Source: a virus
Length of the DNA stretch: 58,118 nucleotides
Reading direction: 5' to 3' (one strand)
IMG/VR virus record: IMGVR_UViG_3300023272_000003
Span: 1 to 58,118 of that record
Shown: one piece after another, positions 13,665 through 20,614 of the stretch
Layout of the letters: each line of letters begins with the position of its first letter
How positions within the stretch are numbered: position 1 is the first letter of the stretch
Translations under genes and position numbers: made by a program
The notes under the pieces: model-generated
Database searches by the model: none
What the model saw: the letters and a program-made list of their open reading frames with translations, nothing else
Told to the model about the DNA's origin: nothing

Positions 13665-13878
13665 AAGCCTGAGCGGGAAGCCTTGGGCCGAAATCGAATT
13701 CCTGTACGTGAATCACTACATGGACGATCCGCGCTGGTCTTCGACGAGCATTTACCCGCCCGGCAAGATCCACACGGGTACGACGATCACGATAGAATGC
13801 ACGACCACCTACGCGGAAGGCGAGTTGCCTCCAATGCGAGATGACACTGCCCCTCACGGCACCGCAGGCAGCTCGTAG
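13603..13878 (+). CDS. Small hypothetical protein at the start of the interleaved region
   Basis: A 91-residue frame from GTG at 13603, overlapping the previous gene by 62 bases. N-terminal helix DEVYEKIEQLKKLIESL, then a beta-rich part. Its 3' end overlaps that of the leftward endolysin gene by 25 bases. No ribosome site is evident before the GTG, so the start is uncertain. Confidence 0.55.
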   Translation: MRRRRRDEVYEKIEQLKKLIESLSGKPWAEIEFLYVNHYMDDPRWSSTSIYPPGKIHTGTTITIECTTTYAEGELPPMRDDTAPHGTAGSS

Positions 13879-14291
13879 CAGTCCGTGATGATGTTGCGAC
13901 GGTTCTGCCAGGGCTGAGAGTTGACGCCCTTGCCTGAGCTGCACTCGTAGGTGCGGCCCATGTAGACCAGGACCACATGCCCGATGCCGCCCTGTGGCCG
14001 CTTGAAGCCGATAAAGAGCCGGTGTGGATCGTGGGCGGCAAATTCCACATCGGAGAACTTCGCGAGTTTATGGAAGCCCTGCTGCGCGCACCATTCGTTC
14101 TGGGTGGCGCTCCCGTCCGGCAGGCGCAACCCGGCCCGATCGAGGCACCACCGGACCCAGCCAGAACAGTCTGCTGTCGTGAAAGTGCTGCTGTCCGCGC
14201 CGAGGGTGGGCTTGGAACCGTAGAGGTACCGCACCCGCCCGGCGGTGTGGTCGTAGCACGTTTTGAACATCGAGATAGACGCTTTAGACAT
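13854..14291 (-). CDS. NlpC/P60-like endolysin
   Basis: A 145-residue protein. TADCSGWVRWCL (Cys42) and GGIGHVVLVYMG (His105) form the catalytic Cys and His of the NlpC/P60 or CHAP-like papain fold, which cuts peptide bonds or amide links in peptidoglycan. No signal peptide is present, so release would need the holin encoded at 14446. The ATG at 14291 has SD AAGGAG, which lies in the same 13 bases that hold the ribosome site of the divergent gene at 14307. An older in-frame ATG further upstream lacks a ribosome site. Confidence 0.8.
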   Translation of the reverse strand: MSKASISMFKTCYDHTAGRVRYLYGSKPTLGADSSTFTTADCSGWVRWCLDRAGLRLPDGSATQNEWCAQQGFHKLAKFSDVEFAAHDPHRLFIGFKRPQGGIGHVVLVYMGRTYECSSGKGVNSQPWQNRRNIITDCYELPAVP

Positions 14292-14306
14292 CCGAGGAGG
14301 CTCCTT

Positions 14307-14477
14307 ATGCTTATACCAATTCCCCCAAAGGAAGAATGGCCGGAACATATTCGAGAGATCAATGAGCGGTGGGATCGTTGGATCGCCGCCGCCGATGCCC
14401 GCAAGGCGAGAGAGGCAGAAGAGGCAGCAAAAGCAGAAAGCGCTCCTACCCCTGCTCCGTCGGCGGATCGGGAATAG
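14307..14477 (+). CDS. Small rightward protein between lysis genes
   Basis: A 56-residue protein with SD GAGGAGG six bases before the ATG. Pro-rich start (LIPIPPKEEW), a charged helix (REINERWDRWIAAADARKAREAEEAAK) described here only in part, and an Ala/Pro tail. Its start lies 15 bases from that of the leftward endolysin, and its end overlaps the holin gene by 32 bases. The good ribosome site supports it. Confidence 0.6.
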   Translation: MLIPIPPKEEWPEHIREINERWDRWIAAADARKAREAEEAAKAESAPTPAPSADRE

Positions 14478-14718
14478 CCTGCTGTGCCGCCCTGCGCCGC
14501 GTGTCCTGCCGCTGCTGGTTCATCGTGTCGAGGTCAGGCGCAATGCGGCTCTGGAGGGCCTTGAGGCCAACGGACACGCCGGTAATCAGGGCGGCGTTCC
14601 GGCTGTGGGACTCGCTGTAGGCGGCAAACCCACCCAGAAGGCCGGAGATCAGGACATCCAGCGCGATGCGGAAGACGGCCTGCCGGCTGATGGGCGGGTC
14701 GGGTAGGCGTGAGTTCAA
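14446..14718 (-). CDS. Holin-like membrane protein
   Basis: A 90-residue protein read from TTG with SD AGGAG. One or two membrane segments (about residues 16-36, FRIALDVLISGLLGGFAAY, and 43-55, ALITGVSVGLKAL) and a charged C-terminus rich in Arg and Gln fit a small class II holin. It sits one gene upstream of the endolysin on the same strand, with a rightward gene between them. Confidence 0.7.
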   Translation of the reverse strand: MNSRLPDPPISRQAVFRIALDVLISGLLGGFAAYSESHSRNAALITGVSVGLKALQSRIAPDLDTMNQQRQDTRRRAAQQAIPDPPTEQG

Positions 14719-14745
14719 GGGGCGAGGCTCCTAGAGAGGGTTGAT

Positions 14746-15144
14746 ATGATGTGTCAGACGATAGAACAGGCGACGCGCCGTCTTGCAGAGTGCGAAGAGT
14801 TGGAGCGCATTGCGGCACTGAACTTTGCAGAGACGCAACGCAGAACACAACAAGCGAGAGAGAATCTGCGCTTATTGCAGGCGAAGCATAAACTCGAACA
14901 GGCCAAGTCTGCCGGGCAGAGCGATCTACCTATTTGCCGTCAGTGCTTTCAGCATGCACTTATCAGCATCATAGTAGTCGAAATGGATAGACAAGGGCGC
15001 ATTGACCAAATGACCAAAGAACAGATGCTCAACGGTGAATGGTACTGCGCCGCTTGCAGATGGCGCGGACGGCCTCACCCGCGCTTGACCGAAGAGGCAG
15101 AGACACTTACGGCCCCACCGGAGGCGTCAGACTCGCCGCGCTGA
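14746..15144 (+). CDS. Coiled-coil protein with Cys motifs
   Basis: A 132-residue protein with SD GAGAGGG. Residues 5-60 form a long charged helix (RRLAECEELERIAALNF). ICRQCFQHA and WYCAACRWRG give two CxxC pairs, a likely zinc ribbon. It starts 28 bases from the holin start and its end overlaps the leftward gene 15107-15502 by 38 bases. Confidence 0.7.
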   Translation: MMCQTIEQATRRLAECEELERIAALNFAETQRRTQQARENLRLLQAKHKLEQAKSAGQSDLPICRQCFQHALISIIVVEMDRQGRIDQMTKEQMLNGEWYCAACRWRGRPHPRLTEEAETLTAPPEASDSPR

Positions 15145-15502
15145 TAATGATCGGCTCTGCGATGGCGCAGTTGACCTCCCGCGCTCCGGTGGCGGTTCCG
15201 GTCGGCTGAGACAGCAGGGCAGAGTTCAGGGCAGTATTGAGCGTGGAGAGCGCCGCCGCGAGGGTCGCGTTCGTGGCCGCCTCTGACTGCACGGCTGTGT
15301 TCGACAGCACCGCATCCAGCGCCAGACACATAGGCCGGAACTGTGCCGAGCCGCTTGGGCTGTCGTTCAGAATGTCGATTATGTTCGTGGGGGCGGTGTC
15401 GCGGCGGGAACGTTTCGACGCCGCAGCGGGGCGCAGGAGGGCAAGGAAGCCCACCAGGGAAGCGAACAGGGCAGAACGGCGTGTAAGGGTGTTGCGTGAC
15501 AA
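15107..15502 (-). CDS. Probable exported protein in lysis region
   Basis: A 131-residue protein read from TTG, nine bases after AGGAG. The N-terminus (TRRSALFASLVGFLALLRPAAA) has twin Arg, a hydrophobic core and an AxA-like site, a Sec or Tat signal. The mature part is Ala/Thr/Ser-rich with a long run of small residues. An outer-layer or spanin-like role is possible but not shown by sequence. Confidence 0.65.
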   Translation of the reverse strand: MSRNTLTRRSALFASLVGFLALLRPAAASKRSRRDTAPTNIIDILNDSPSGSAQFRPMCLALDAVLSNTAVQSEAATNATLAAALSTLNTALNSALLSQPTGTATGAREVNCAIAEPIIISAASLTPPVGP

Positions 15503-15532
15503 TGCGTGTTTCTCCTATCGAAAGGGGTTGTG

Positions 15533-15805
15533 ATGAACTGGAAAAGGTTTAGCGACGAGATGCCGCCGCCGTGCGAAGTAAACGAAGTGCAGTGGCTGGT
15601 GACATACTCCGAAGAGTCGGGCTATCGGCTGTCGAAGCGCAAGGGCGATACCGTCAAGATTGGTGAGTATGACTACTTCCTCGATGACGAAGAGGATATT
15701 GCAGGCGTCTGGTGGTGCCTCCTGACCAATCCCGAAACAGGACAGCCCGCAATGGGAGGAGGCCGCCGAATCGATTGGCAAGTGCCAGAAGGAACCACCC
15801 CATGA
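15533..15805 (+). CDS. Small rightward hypothetical protein
   Basis: A 90-residue protein with SD GAAAGGGG. It has the look of small phage proteins with repeated W/Y and acidic turns (WLVTYSEESGYRLSKRKGD, GEYDYFLDDEED). Coupled to the next gene by ATGA. Its start is 31 bases from that of the leftward exported protein. Confidence 0.75.
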   Translation: MNWKRFSDEMPPPCEVNEVQWLVTYSEESGYRLSKRKGDTVKIGEYDYFLDDEEDIAGVWWCLLTNPETGQPAMGGGRRIDWQVPEGTTP

Positions 15806-16110
15806 GCAAAATGACGCCGGAAGAGCGGGCGCGCCGAATCGAGTTTGACTATGGCGTTTCGGAGGAAGACTTTGCGCGAGTCGCCGCCGCGATCCGTGAG
15901 GCCGTAGCGGAGGCGTATGAGACATGCGCTAATATTGCCCGGAAAGAAAGATGGGACTTTTGCGCCCAAAACATGACAACACGGGAAGGATCGATGTTCG
16001 AGCAGGCATGGGCAGAAGCCGCAAAATCTATAGAAGAGGATATTTGCGCCCTTCAAGACGCCCTCACCGCCGCCCCGTTACCTCCCGCACAGGACCGCCC
16101 AGAAGGCTGA
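15802..16110 (+). CDS. Small helical hypothetical protein
   Basis: A 102-residue protein starting in an ATGA overlap. Helical throughout (FARVAAAIREAVAEAYE, EQAWAEAAKSIEEDICAL). Its 3' end overlaps that of the leftward membrane protein 16064-16246 by 47 bases. No family is recognised. Confidence 0.7.
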   Translation: MSKMTPEERARRIEFDYGVSEEDFARVAAAIREAVAEAYETCANIARKERWDFCAQNMTTREGSMFEQAWAEAAKSIEEDICALQDALTAAPLPPAQDRPEG

Positions 16111-16246
16111 TAACGAGGTCTAGACGGTCATACAGGCCCCGGAGGACAAGCCCGCAGAGGATCGCCCCCAGGACAATACCCAACACCATGCGGGTTATCT
16201 CCAGGCTGAGTCGCTCCTGCTCCTCCGGTGGGGCAGGGGCGCTCAA
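16064..16246 (-). CDS. Small membrane protein of lysis cassette
   Basis: A 60-residue protein with one membrane segment at about residues 20-37 (MVLGIVLGAILCGLVLRG) and a second short hydrophobic stretch (LVISLLGG). It overlaps the upstream gene by ATGA. Size and topology suit a holin, antiholin or lysis regulator. Confidence 0.7.
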   Translation of the reverse strand: MSAPAPPEEQERLSLEITRMVLGIVLGAILCGLVLRGLYDRLDLVISLLGGPVREVTGRR

Positions 16247-16737
16247 TGGCCGACCTGCCGCGAGAACGCCAGCAGGACGCTCACCACGACGCCCAGGACC
16301 GCGAAGGCACTGACGGCGATACCCCAGAGGGAGGAGGCCCCCACGCCCCTTCCCTCTGTTTTGTCCATGCGGGACGAATGGGTCTGGAGAGTGTCCTTGA
16401 CGGCATCAAACTCTGATTTCGTGGCAAAGTTCTTCTCCCGGTCGTACATGGCAGCACGCCACTCGTTGTTCGCCTCCCGCCAACGCTCGATTTCTACAGC
16501 GCTCTTGTCAATGGCTTTCTCGCTCGACTTCAGGGCCGCCTCTACGGCCTTCTCTGCCGCCTGGAGCTGCGAGTGGTGCAGTACTGCCATGTCGGCAATC
16601 CGCTGCTCAAACAGGCGCTCAAGGGCCTCTATGCGGAGGATAAACTGTTTCTCAAGTTCCGCCACGACACGGCGGGTATAGACGTGTTCCGTCTGGGGAG
16701 TCCACCCCGCGAGGTGTTCCGGCAATTCATCTGGCAT
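16243..16737 (-). CDS. Coiled-coil protein with C-terminal membrane anchor
   Basis: A 164-residue protein. Residues 20-115 are a long coiled coil (LEKQFILRIEALERLFEQRI, AEKAVEAALKSSEKAI) and residues about 136-158 a membrane segment (LWGIAVSAFAVLGVVVSVLL). Tail-anchored coiled-coil proteins of this form are common beside phage holins. Overlaps its upstream neighbour by 11 bases. Confidence 0.75.
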   Translation of the reverse strand: MPDELPEHLAGWTPQTEHVYTRRVVAELEKQFILRIEALERLFEQRIADMAVLHHSQLQAAEKAVEAALKSSEKAIDKSAVEIERWREANNEWRAAMYDREKNFATKSEFDAVKDTLQTHSSRMDKTEGRGVGASSLWGIAVSAFAVLGVVVSVLLAFSRQVGH

Positions 16738-16900
16738 GGTGTTCCCCTACGTAAACAAACTGTTGAGGTCTGAGGTGCAACTCCAGATGGTCCCGTACGT
16801 TGAGCGTCTTTCCAAACCATGTGGCTGCCATCATCAGGCACAGAAGACATAGGAGAAAAAGGGCCAAGAAAAGACCATTGTAACTCTCTTTAGCGTTCAT
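16727..16900 (-). CDS. Small membrane protein
   Basis: A 57-residue protein with SD AGGAGA before the ATG at 16900. One strong membrane segment (about residues 9-30, GLFLALFLLCLLCLMMAATW) and a short His-rich tail. It overlaps the genes on both sides. Candidate holin or holin inhibitor. Confidence 0.7.
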   Translation of the reverse strand: MNAKESYNGLFLALFLLCLLCLMMAATWFGKTLNVRDHLELHLRPQQFVYVGEHHAR

Positions 16901-17408
16901 CAGGTCTCCTATTACGCCGGAACTCATCCACGGCATTTTCCAGACGATCAGCGGTCTTGCTGAGACTATCGGCAGCGACTTTCTGCCTCGCGATTTCGAT
17001 CTGTGACTGTTCCACCGTCTGACCGAGCTCCTTGTTGCTCGTTATGGCGGCATCGACCTTTTTATCAATCCCATGCACGTACTGCGTGAGGTGGTCGATG
17101 CGGGCGTTCATCAGCGCCTGATAAGCGATGTTCTGCTCGTGCCACTGGGTACGCTCTGTCCGCTGGTCCCACTCGAATTTCGCGAAGGGGATCACCAACA
17201 CGGACAGAATCAGGGTAGCAACCTGCCACGTGTTGCCGCGAAACCACTTCTCGATAGAGCGATTGGCCTGCTGCAATGCCGTGAGGGGCCGACGCCTGCC
17301 GTGTGGGTGATCCTCTGGCTCTTCTTCTTCAGGCTCTTGCGGCTCTTCGTCATCCCGCTCCTCATCCGGTTCCGTCGGCTCCTCTTCGGCACGATGATGG
17401 TTGGTCAT
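16890..17408 (-). CDS. Acidic membrane-anchored coiled-coil protein
   Basis: A 172-residue protein in three parts: about 35 mainly acidic residues rich in Glu, Asp and Pro; a membrane segment at 61-77 (WQVATLILSVLVIPFAK); then a coiled coil to the C-terminus (HGIDKKVDAAITSNKELG). Together with its neighbours it forms a run of five membrane proteins. Perhaps a spanin-like or membrane-organising factor. Confidence 0.7.
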   Translation of the reverse strand: MTNHHRAEEEPTEPDEERDDEEPQEPEEEEPEDHPHGRRRPLTALQQANRSIEKWFRGNTWQVATLILSVLVIPFAKFEWDQRTERTQWHEQNIAYQALMNARIDHLTQYVHGIDKKVDAAITSNKELGQTVEQSQIEIARQKVAADSLSKTADRLENAVDEFRRNRRPDER

Positions 17409-17647
17409 TTCGGCACCTGTCCTTTCTCGTCGCGGAGTAAGGGAATCAATGTCTCTAACTTGGCTTCAATGCGCCCTGATGCAATCAAGGTCGCCTGCTG
17501 GCTGCTCTGGATGTCCTTGCACATCTTTTCGGTGCGGTCGTTCTGGAGGCTGTTATTCAGGCACCAGAGGCAGAAAAACAACACAATGAGGATAACCTGC
17601 GAACGCGTGACAGGTTGCTTTCCCCAACTGGCGGAACCCTGTGTCAA
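17405..17647 (-). CDS. Small membrane protein, first gene of leftward membrane cassette
   Basis: An 80-residue protein read from TTG at 17647. One membrane segment at 18-34 (VILIVLFFCLWCLNNSL), then a helix with KMCKDIQSSQQATLI. The ribosome site GGGAGAAG lies in a hairpin (17654-17671). Coupled to the next gene by ATGA. Confidence 0.65.
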   Translation of the reverse strand: MTQGSASWGKQPVTRSQVILIVLFFCLWCLNNSLQNDRTEKMCKDIQSSQQATLIASGRIEAKLETLIPLLRDEKGQVPK

Positions 17648-17653
17648 AATACT

Positions 17654-17671
17654 TCTCCCGCCGTCGGGAGG
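17654..17671 (-). promoter_or_regulatory. Hairpin masking a ribosome site
   Basis: CTCCCG and CGGGAG pair (6 bp plus a G-T) around four bases. On the minus strand the 3' arm is the GGGAG of the ribosome site for the TTG at 17647, so folding would hide it. Confidence 0.5.
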
Positions 17672-17716
17672 AATCCGGGCTATCTGCCGCGAACACCCTG
17701 CCCGGACAGCTCGCTA

Positions 17717-17726
17717 CTAACGATAG
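17717..17726. repeat. Operator core CTAACGATAG, copy 3
   Basis: Same ten bases as the core of the repeats at 9724-9737 and 9757-9770, again in an interval between divergent genes. Confidence 0.5.
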
Positions 17727-17781
17727 CTGGCCTGTCTGCCGGGGAAGGCGCTTTGATCGCTAACCCCGGCACTGAATCACC

Positions 17782-17810
17782 AGGGGCCGGGACAGATTGT
17801 CCCGGCCCCT
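17782..17810. terminator. 13-bp GC-rich hairpin
   Basis: AGGGGCCGGGACA and its exact complement around a GAT loop. No T-run follows on either strand. It may end leftward or rightward read-through between the divergent units, or be a protein-binding site. It resembles the hairpin at 8911-8934 in sequence (GCCGGGACAG). Confidence 0.6.
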
Positions 17811-17866
17811 CCCTTTGCGTCACGAAACTATTTTCAAAATTCCCTCCTGTTTGGCCTCATCTACTG

Positions 17867-17895
17867 TTGACATTATAGCGGCTATAGTGTACAAT
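17867..17895 (+). promoter_or_regulatory. Sigma-70 type promoter
   Basis: TTGACA (17867-17872), 17 bases, TACAAT (17890-17895), driving 17954. It shares CTACTGTTGAC at the -35 with the leftward promoter at 9716-9745. Confidence 0.85.
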
Positions 17896-17953
17896 AAGGG
17901 TGTAAGATCCAATAAGGAACTTACTCATCTACCCGACAGGAGAAGAGACGAAA

Positions 17954-18241
17954 ATGATTATCACCATCTGCGAATTCAAGGGCAACTTTCTCGGCAACAG
18001 CGACGGCGAGGGTATTGATCTGGAGAAGTCCATTGCGAACTATCAGACACAGGTAGAGGCCCGGATTGAGCGCATAGAACCGGGGACGTCTGTAGCGTGG
18101 GACTTCCGCAACGGTGAGGGCGATCCTGACCGATATTTTTCCGCCGAGGGTTTTGACGACGAAGACAGCATTCAGGGCGACGTCAACCATATCCGGGAGC
18201 AGGTTTTTGCGGAGGGCACCTTCTGGGCGTTCACGAACTAG
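17954..18241 (+). CDS. Small acidic hypothetical protein
   Basis: A 95-residue protein with SD AGGAGAAGAG. Beta-rich and acidic (GEGDPDRYFSAEGFDDEDS). Own promoter and own terminator (18255-18285). Not recognised; the isolated unit suggests expression independent of the main operons. Confidence 0.8.
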   Translation: MIITICEFKGNFLGNSDGEGIDLEKSIANYQTQVEARIERIEPGTSVAWDFRNGEGDPDRYFSAEGFDDEDSIQGDVNHIREQVFAEGTFWAFTN

Positions 18242-18254
18242 CCCAAAAGAAACA

Positions 18255-18285
18255 GGGCGCAGAGTGGTCGAATCACTCTGCGCCC
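18255..18285 (+). terminator. 12-bp hairpin terminator
   Basis: GGGCGCAGAGTG and its exact complement around seven bases, 14 bases after the stop at 18241. Strong GC stem, no T-run. Confidence 0.7.
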
Positions 18286-18367
18286 TCCCCGACAGGGGTA
18301 AAGCATTGTACCACCACAGGCTTACCGGATGCCCGTTCCCGGCACATTTTTACCAGAGAGGCAAGGC

Positions 18368-18589
18368 ATGACGAACCCACAGACCCTAAGCGACGTTATG
18401 CGCGAACTCGCGCAACGCTCTACGCCCGAAACTCGCGCGGCCCGAAGTCAGAATGCCGCCACGGCACGTGCCGCCCGGAAGCCACCGAAGCCATGCACGT
18501 GCGGACAATCGCCCCACGTCAGCAGATGTCCTGTCTATTGGCGAGAGCGGCAGGCAGAGCGGCGGCGGAAGTCGGCTAAACCTTCCTAA
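18368..18589 (+). CDS. GGRP/Cys-His small basic protein, copy D
   Basis: A 73-residue basic protein with ribosome site AGAGGCAAGG. Here the GGRP block is reduced (ARAARKPPKP) but CTCGQSPHVSRCPVYWRER keeps CxC, five residues, H, three residues, C, and the CPVY of copy A, then a basic tail. It is downstream of the promoter that shares its -35 motif with copy C. Its end overlaps the first leftward structural gene by 14 bases. Confidence 0.75.
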   Translation: MTNPQTLSDVMRELAQRSTPETRAARSQNAATARAARKPPKPCTCGQSPHVSRCPVYWRERQAERRRKSAKPS

Positions 18590-19001
18590 CGCGGATTTTC
18601 CGAAGGGGCGGAACCTTCCTGATCGGGATAGTACGCGTCCCCGGAGAACTCCCGGCACCCCACGCGCCGCCCTCCACGACCGCCACGGCAATGCCTGTAA
18701 CGCACTCCGTCAGGGTCGGGTCATAGTAGACATCCAGATGGATAGAGGCATCGATGTAGGCCTCATTTGCCGCCAGGGTGCTACTGAGGTCGTCCATGTA
18801 GGCAGCATCGAAAGTCCACTCTGCTCCCGTGCCGCCCATGTCGGGAGGCGCTTCGACGCTGAACGCTATCTCCATGCAGGCCGATCCGCCTCCACCGCCA
18901 TCCATTTCCGCACCCCACTCTGCTGGTTTGCTCACCGTCAATACCTCCGTCGGGTCGCCGAGTACGAATGTCTCCGCCCGTAGTGTGTCGTGGCCCCGCA
19001 T
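18576..19001 (-). CDS. Putative structural protein, end of late operon
   Basis: A 141-residue protein with AAGGAG four bases before the ATG. Glycine-rich centre (GGGGGS), few Lys until a very basic C-terminus. It is the last leftward gene of the tail region and probably a virion component, by position only. Confidence 0.65.
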   Translation of the reverse strand: MRGHDTLRAETFVLGDPTEVLTVSKPAEWGAEMDGGGGGSACMEIAFSVEAPPDMGGTGAEWTFDAAYMDDLSSTLAANEAYIDASIHLDVYYDPTLTECVTGIAVAVVEGGAWGAGSSPGTRTIPIRKVPPLRKIRVRKV

Positions 19002-19013
19002 GGCGCTCCTTCG

Positions 19014-19031
19014 TGTGCACCATGGTGCACA
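19014..19031. promoter_or_regulatory. Perfect 18-bp palindrome
   Basis: TGTGCACCATGGTGCACA lies in the 82-base gap upstream of the last leftward gene. It could be a regulator site or an RNA hairpin between the tail genes. Confidence 0.4.
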
Positions 19032-19083
19032 AATTACCTCTTGCCGCTACGCCACCGTACCACGAGAGCGCGCCTGGTGGCTG

Positions 19084-19698
19084 TTAGGAATTGCACAGCA
19101 CCAGCATTGTGCCGGTCGCGATGTCGCCATTTGCGTAGGAGAGCGTCAGTTCGATCAGGTAAGAGCCCCTGGCGGCGAAGGTGTACCCGTTCGTGGCTAC
19201 CACCTGCTGCACCGATGCTCCTATGCTGCTGGTGTCAAGGTTGAGAGACGCCGTGCTCATGTCAGGCAACTGAATGGAGAGACGTGCCCCCGTCGGCTGT
19301 GGGATCGTCAGACCGTCCTGCGCCGTGATGTAGAACAGGATTGGGCCGGTCGATCCAGGCGAAACGATGGTCGGCCCCTCGTAGGCCACCACGTAGACGC
19401 GAGGCGCTGTGCCGCTGGTGCCCGCCGCCGGTAGGCTGATGTCGTCAATAACCCCGTCAGATGCCACAAACGGCCCGTCGTCGCCATTTCCTTCCAGGTA
19501 GAGGAACGCCTCTGTGGTGCTGACGATGACCTGTTCTGTGATTTCGGCGGTGCTACTGCCCACTAGAGAGAAGGGCTGCCCGCTCCATGCGGTGTTCTGG
19601 CCGACGAGGCGATAGACCGGGTAGGTGCCGTAGACCGTGACGGTTTCGGTGGGTGGAGGCCCGCCCCCTGGCTGATTAAATAAAAGAGCGAGAGACAA
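19084..19698 (-). CDS. Putative tail or baseplate-associated protein
   Basis: A 204-residue protein beginning MSLALLFNQPGGGPPP, a start seen in virion proteins of many siphoviruses. Beta-rich with Ig-like strands (VYVVAYEGPTIVSPGSTGPI, LIELTLSYANGD). Likely a structural domain of the tail tip or fibre. Upstream of it lie the other fibre genes. Confidence 0.7.
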   Translation of the reverse strand: MSLALLFNQPGGGPPPTETVTVYGTYPVYRLVGQNTAWSGQPFSLVGSSTAEITEQVIVSTTEAFLYLEGNGDDGPFVASDGVIDDISLPAAGTSGTAPRVYVVAYEGPTIVSPGSTGPILFYITAQDGLTIPQPTGARLSIQLPDMSTASLNLDTSSIGASVQQVVATNGYTFAARGSYLIELTLSYANGDIATGTMLVLCNS

Positions 19699-19710
19699 TT
19701 TGCGCCTCCC

Positions 19711-20586
19711 TTACTTGTAGAACAGATTCACGACAACGTCATTGGCAGAAGGCGCAGTGCTATCGGTGTCGCCTACGCCGCCGGTCGCGCAGATGGCAAT
19801 GCCTGTAGCGAAAACCAGACCGATCGGTAGAGTCAGGTTTGCCGCCGCGCCTGCCGGGAGGGGGAGCGTCAGCACGGGGGTATCGGATGCCACCACCGGA
19901 GCCGAAGCCTTATCGTAGAACTTGACATACCGGGCAGACGCTGCGTTGTTCTCCAGGTAGTAGCCGTACAGTTGACCTGCCGACGCCTTGACGGACGCTC
20001 CGGCAACCAACAGGGAGAGATTGCGGTACGGCGAAAGCCCGCCACTTGTAACAGGAGCGAGGCTGACGCTCCCGCTGACGGGCTGCGTGGCTTGCCAGAA
20101 GGTGCCACTCACCGGGAGAGCCGTGCCGCTGCCGTCCACCTTGAGGCCCCCACCCGCACCGAGCGCCGCTGGGAACTTCGCTATGAGGCTGGTAAGGCTC
20201 TGGCAGAGGCGCTTGAGGAACGCCAGGGCAGAGAACGTGCCGGTGTCCGTGCTGGCTACCGCATCCGCTGGTGCGCCTATGCCGGTCGCCGTTGCTGCCG
20301 CGCTGGTATTGCCTGCCCCCACGGAGGTGTTCAACGTCGCTAGAGCGGTGTTGGTCGCCCCGATGCTGGTATTGATCGTGGACAGGCTGCTGTCCTGTGC
20401 CACCCCAGAGAGAGATACCGGCACCGTGCCGTTCACGTTTACCGTCGCTCGTCCGTTGGAATCTACCGCAAGGGTCTGCGTGGGCGTCGTGCCGTCCGAT
20501 ATCAGCATCTTCTGATATTCGATACCACCGATGTCTTTTGATGCGATGTTCACGCCAGTGCCGGGAAGAGTTACATTGTCTGCCAT
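19711..20586 (-). CDS. Putative virion structural protein
   Basis: A 291-residue protein. The N-terminus MADNVTLPGTGVNIASKDIG with IGGIEYQKM is a common start of virion-associated proteins. The middle repeats TLNTSVGAGNT-like units and the C-terminal half is beta-rich, typical of fibre-tip or decoration proteins. No enzyme motif. Confidence 0.75.
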   Translation of the reverse strand: MADNVTLPGTGVNIASKDIGGIEYQKMLISDGTTPTQTLAVDSNGRATVNVNGTVPVSLSGVAQDSSLSTINTSIGATNTALATLNTSVGAGNTSAAATATGIGAPADAVASTDTGTFSALAFLKRLCQSLTSLIAKFPAALGAGGGLKVDGSGTALPVSGTFWQATQPVSGSVSLAPVTSGGLSPYRNLSLLVAGASVKASAGQLYGYYLENNAASARYVKFYDKASAPVVASDTPVLTLPLPAGAAANLTLPIGLVFATGIAICATGGVGDTDSTAPSANDVVVNLFYK

Positions 20587-20614
20587 GTGTTGAGAATCCT
20601 ATCCTTTCGCCGGA

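Larger units (their letters stand above)
17648..17953. other. Divergent regulatory interval
   Basis: No gene. It contains a ribosome-site hairpin (17654-17671), the core operator CTAACGATAG (17717-17726), a 13-bp hairpin (17782-17810) and the rightward promoter (17867-17895). No clear leftward promoter for the membrane cassette is seen. Confidence 0.7.
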
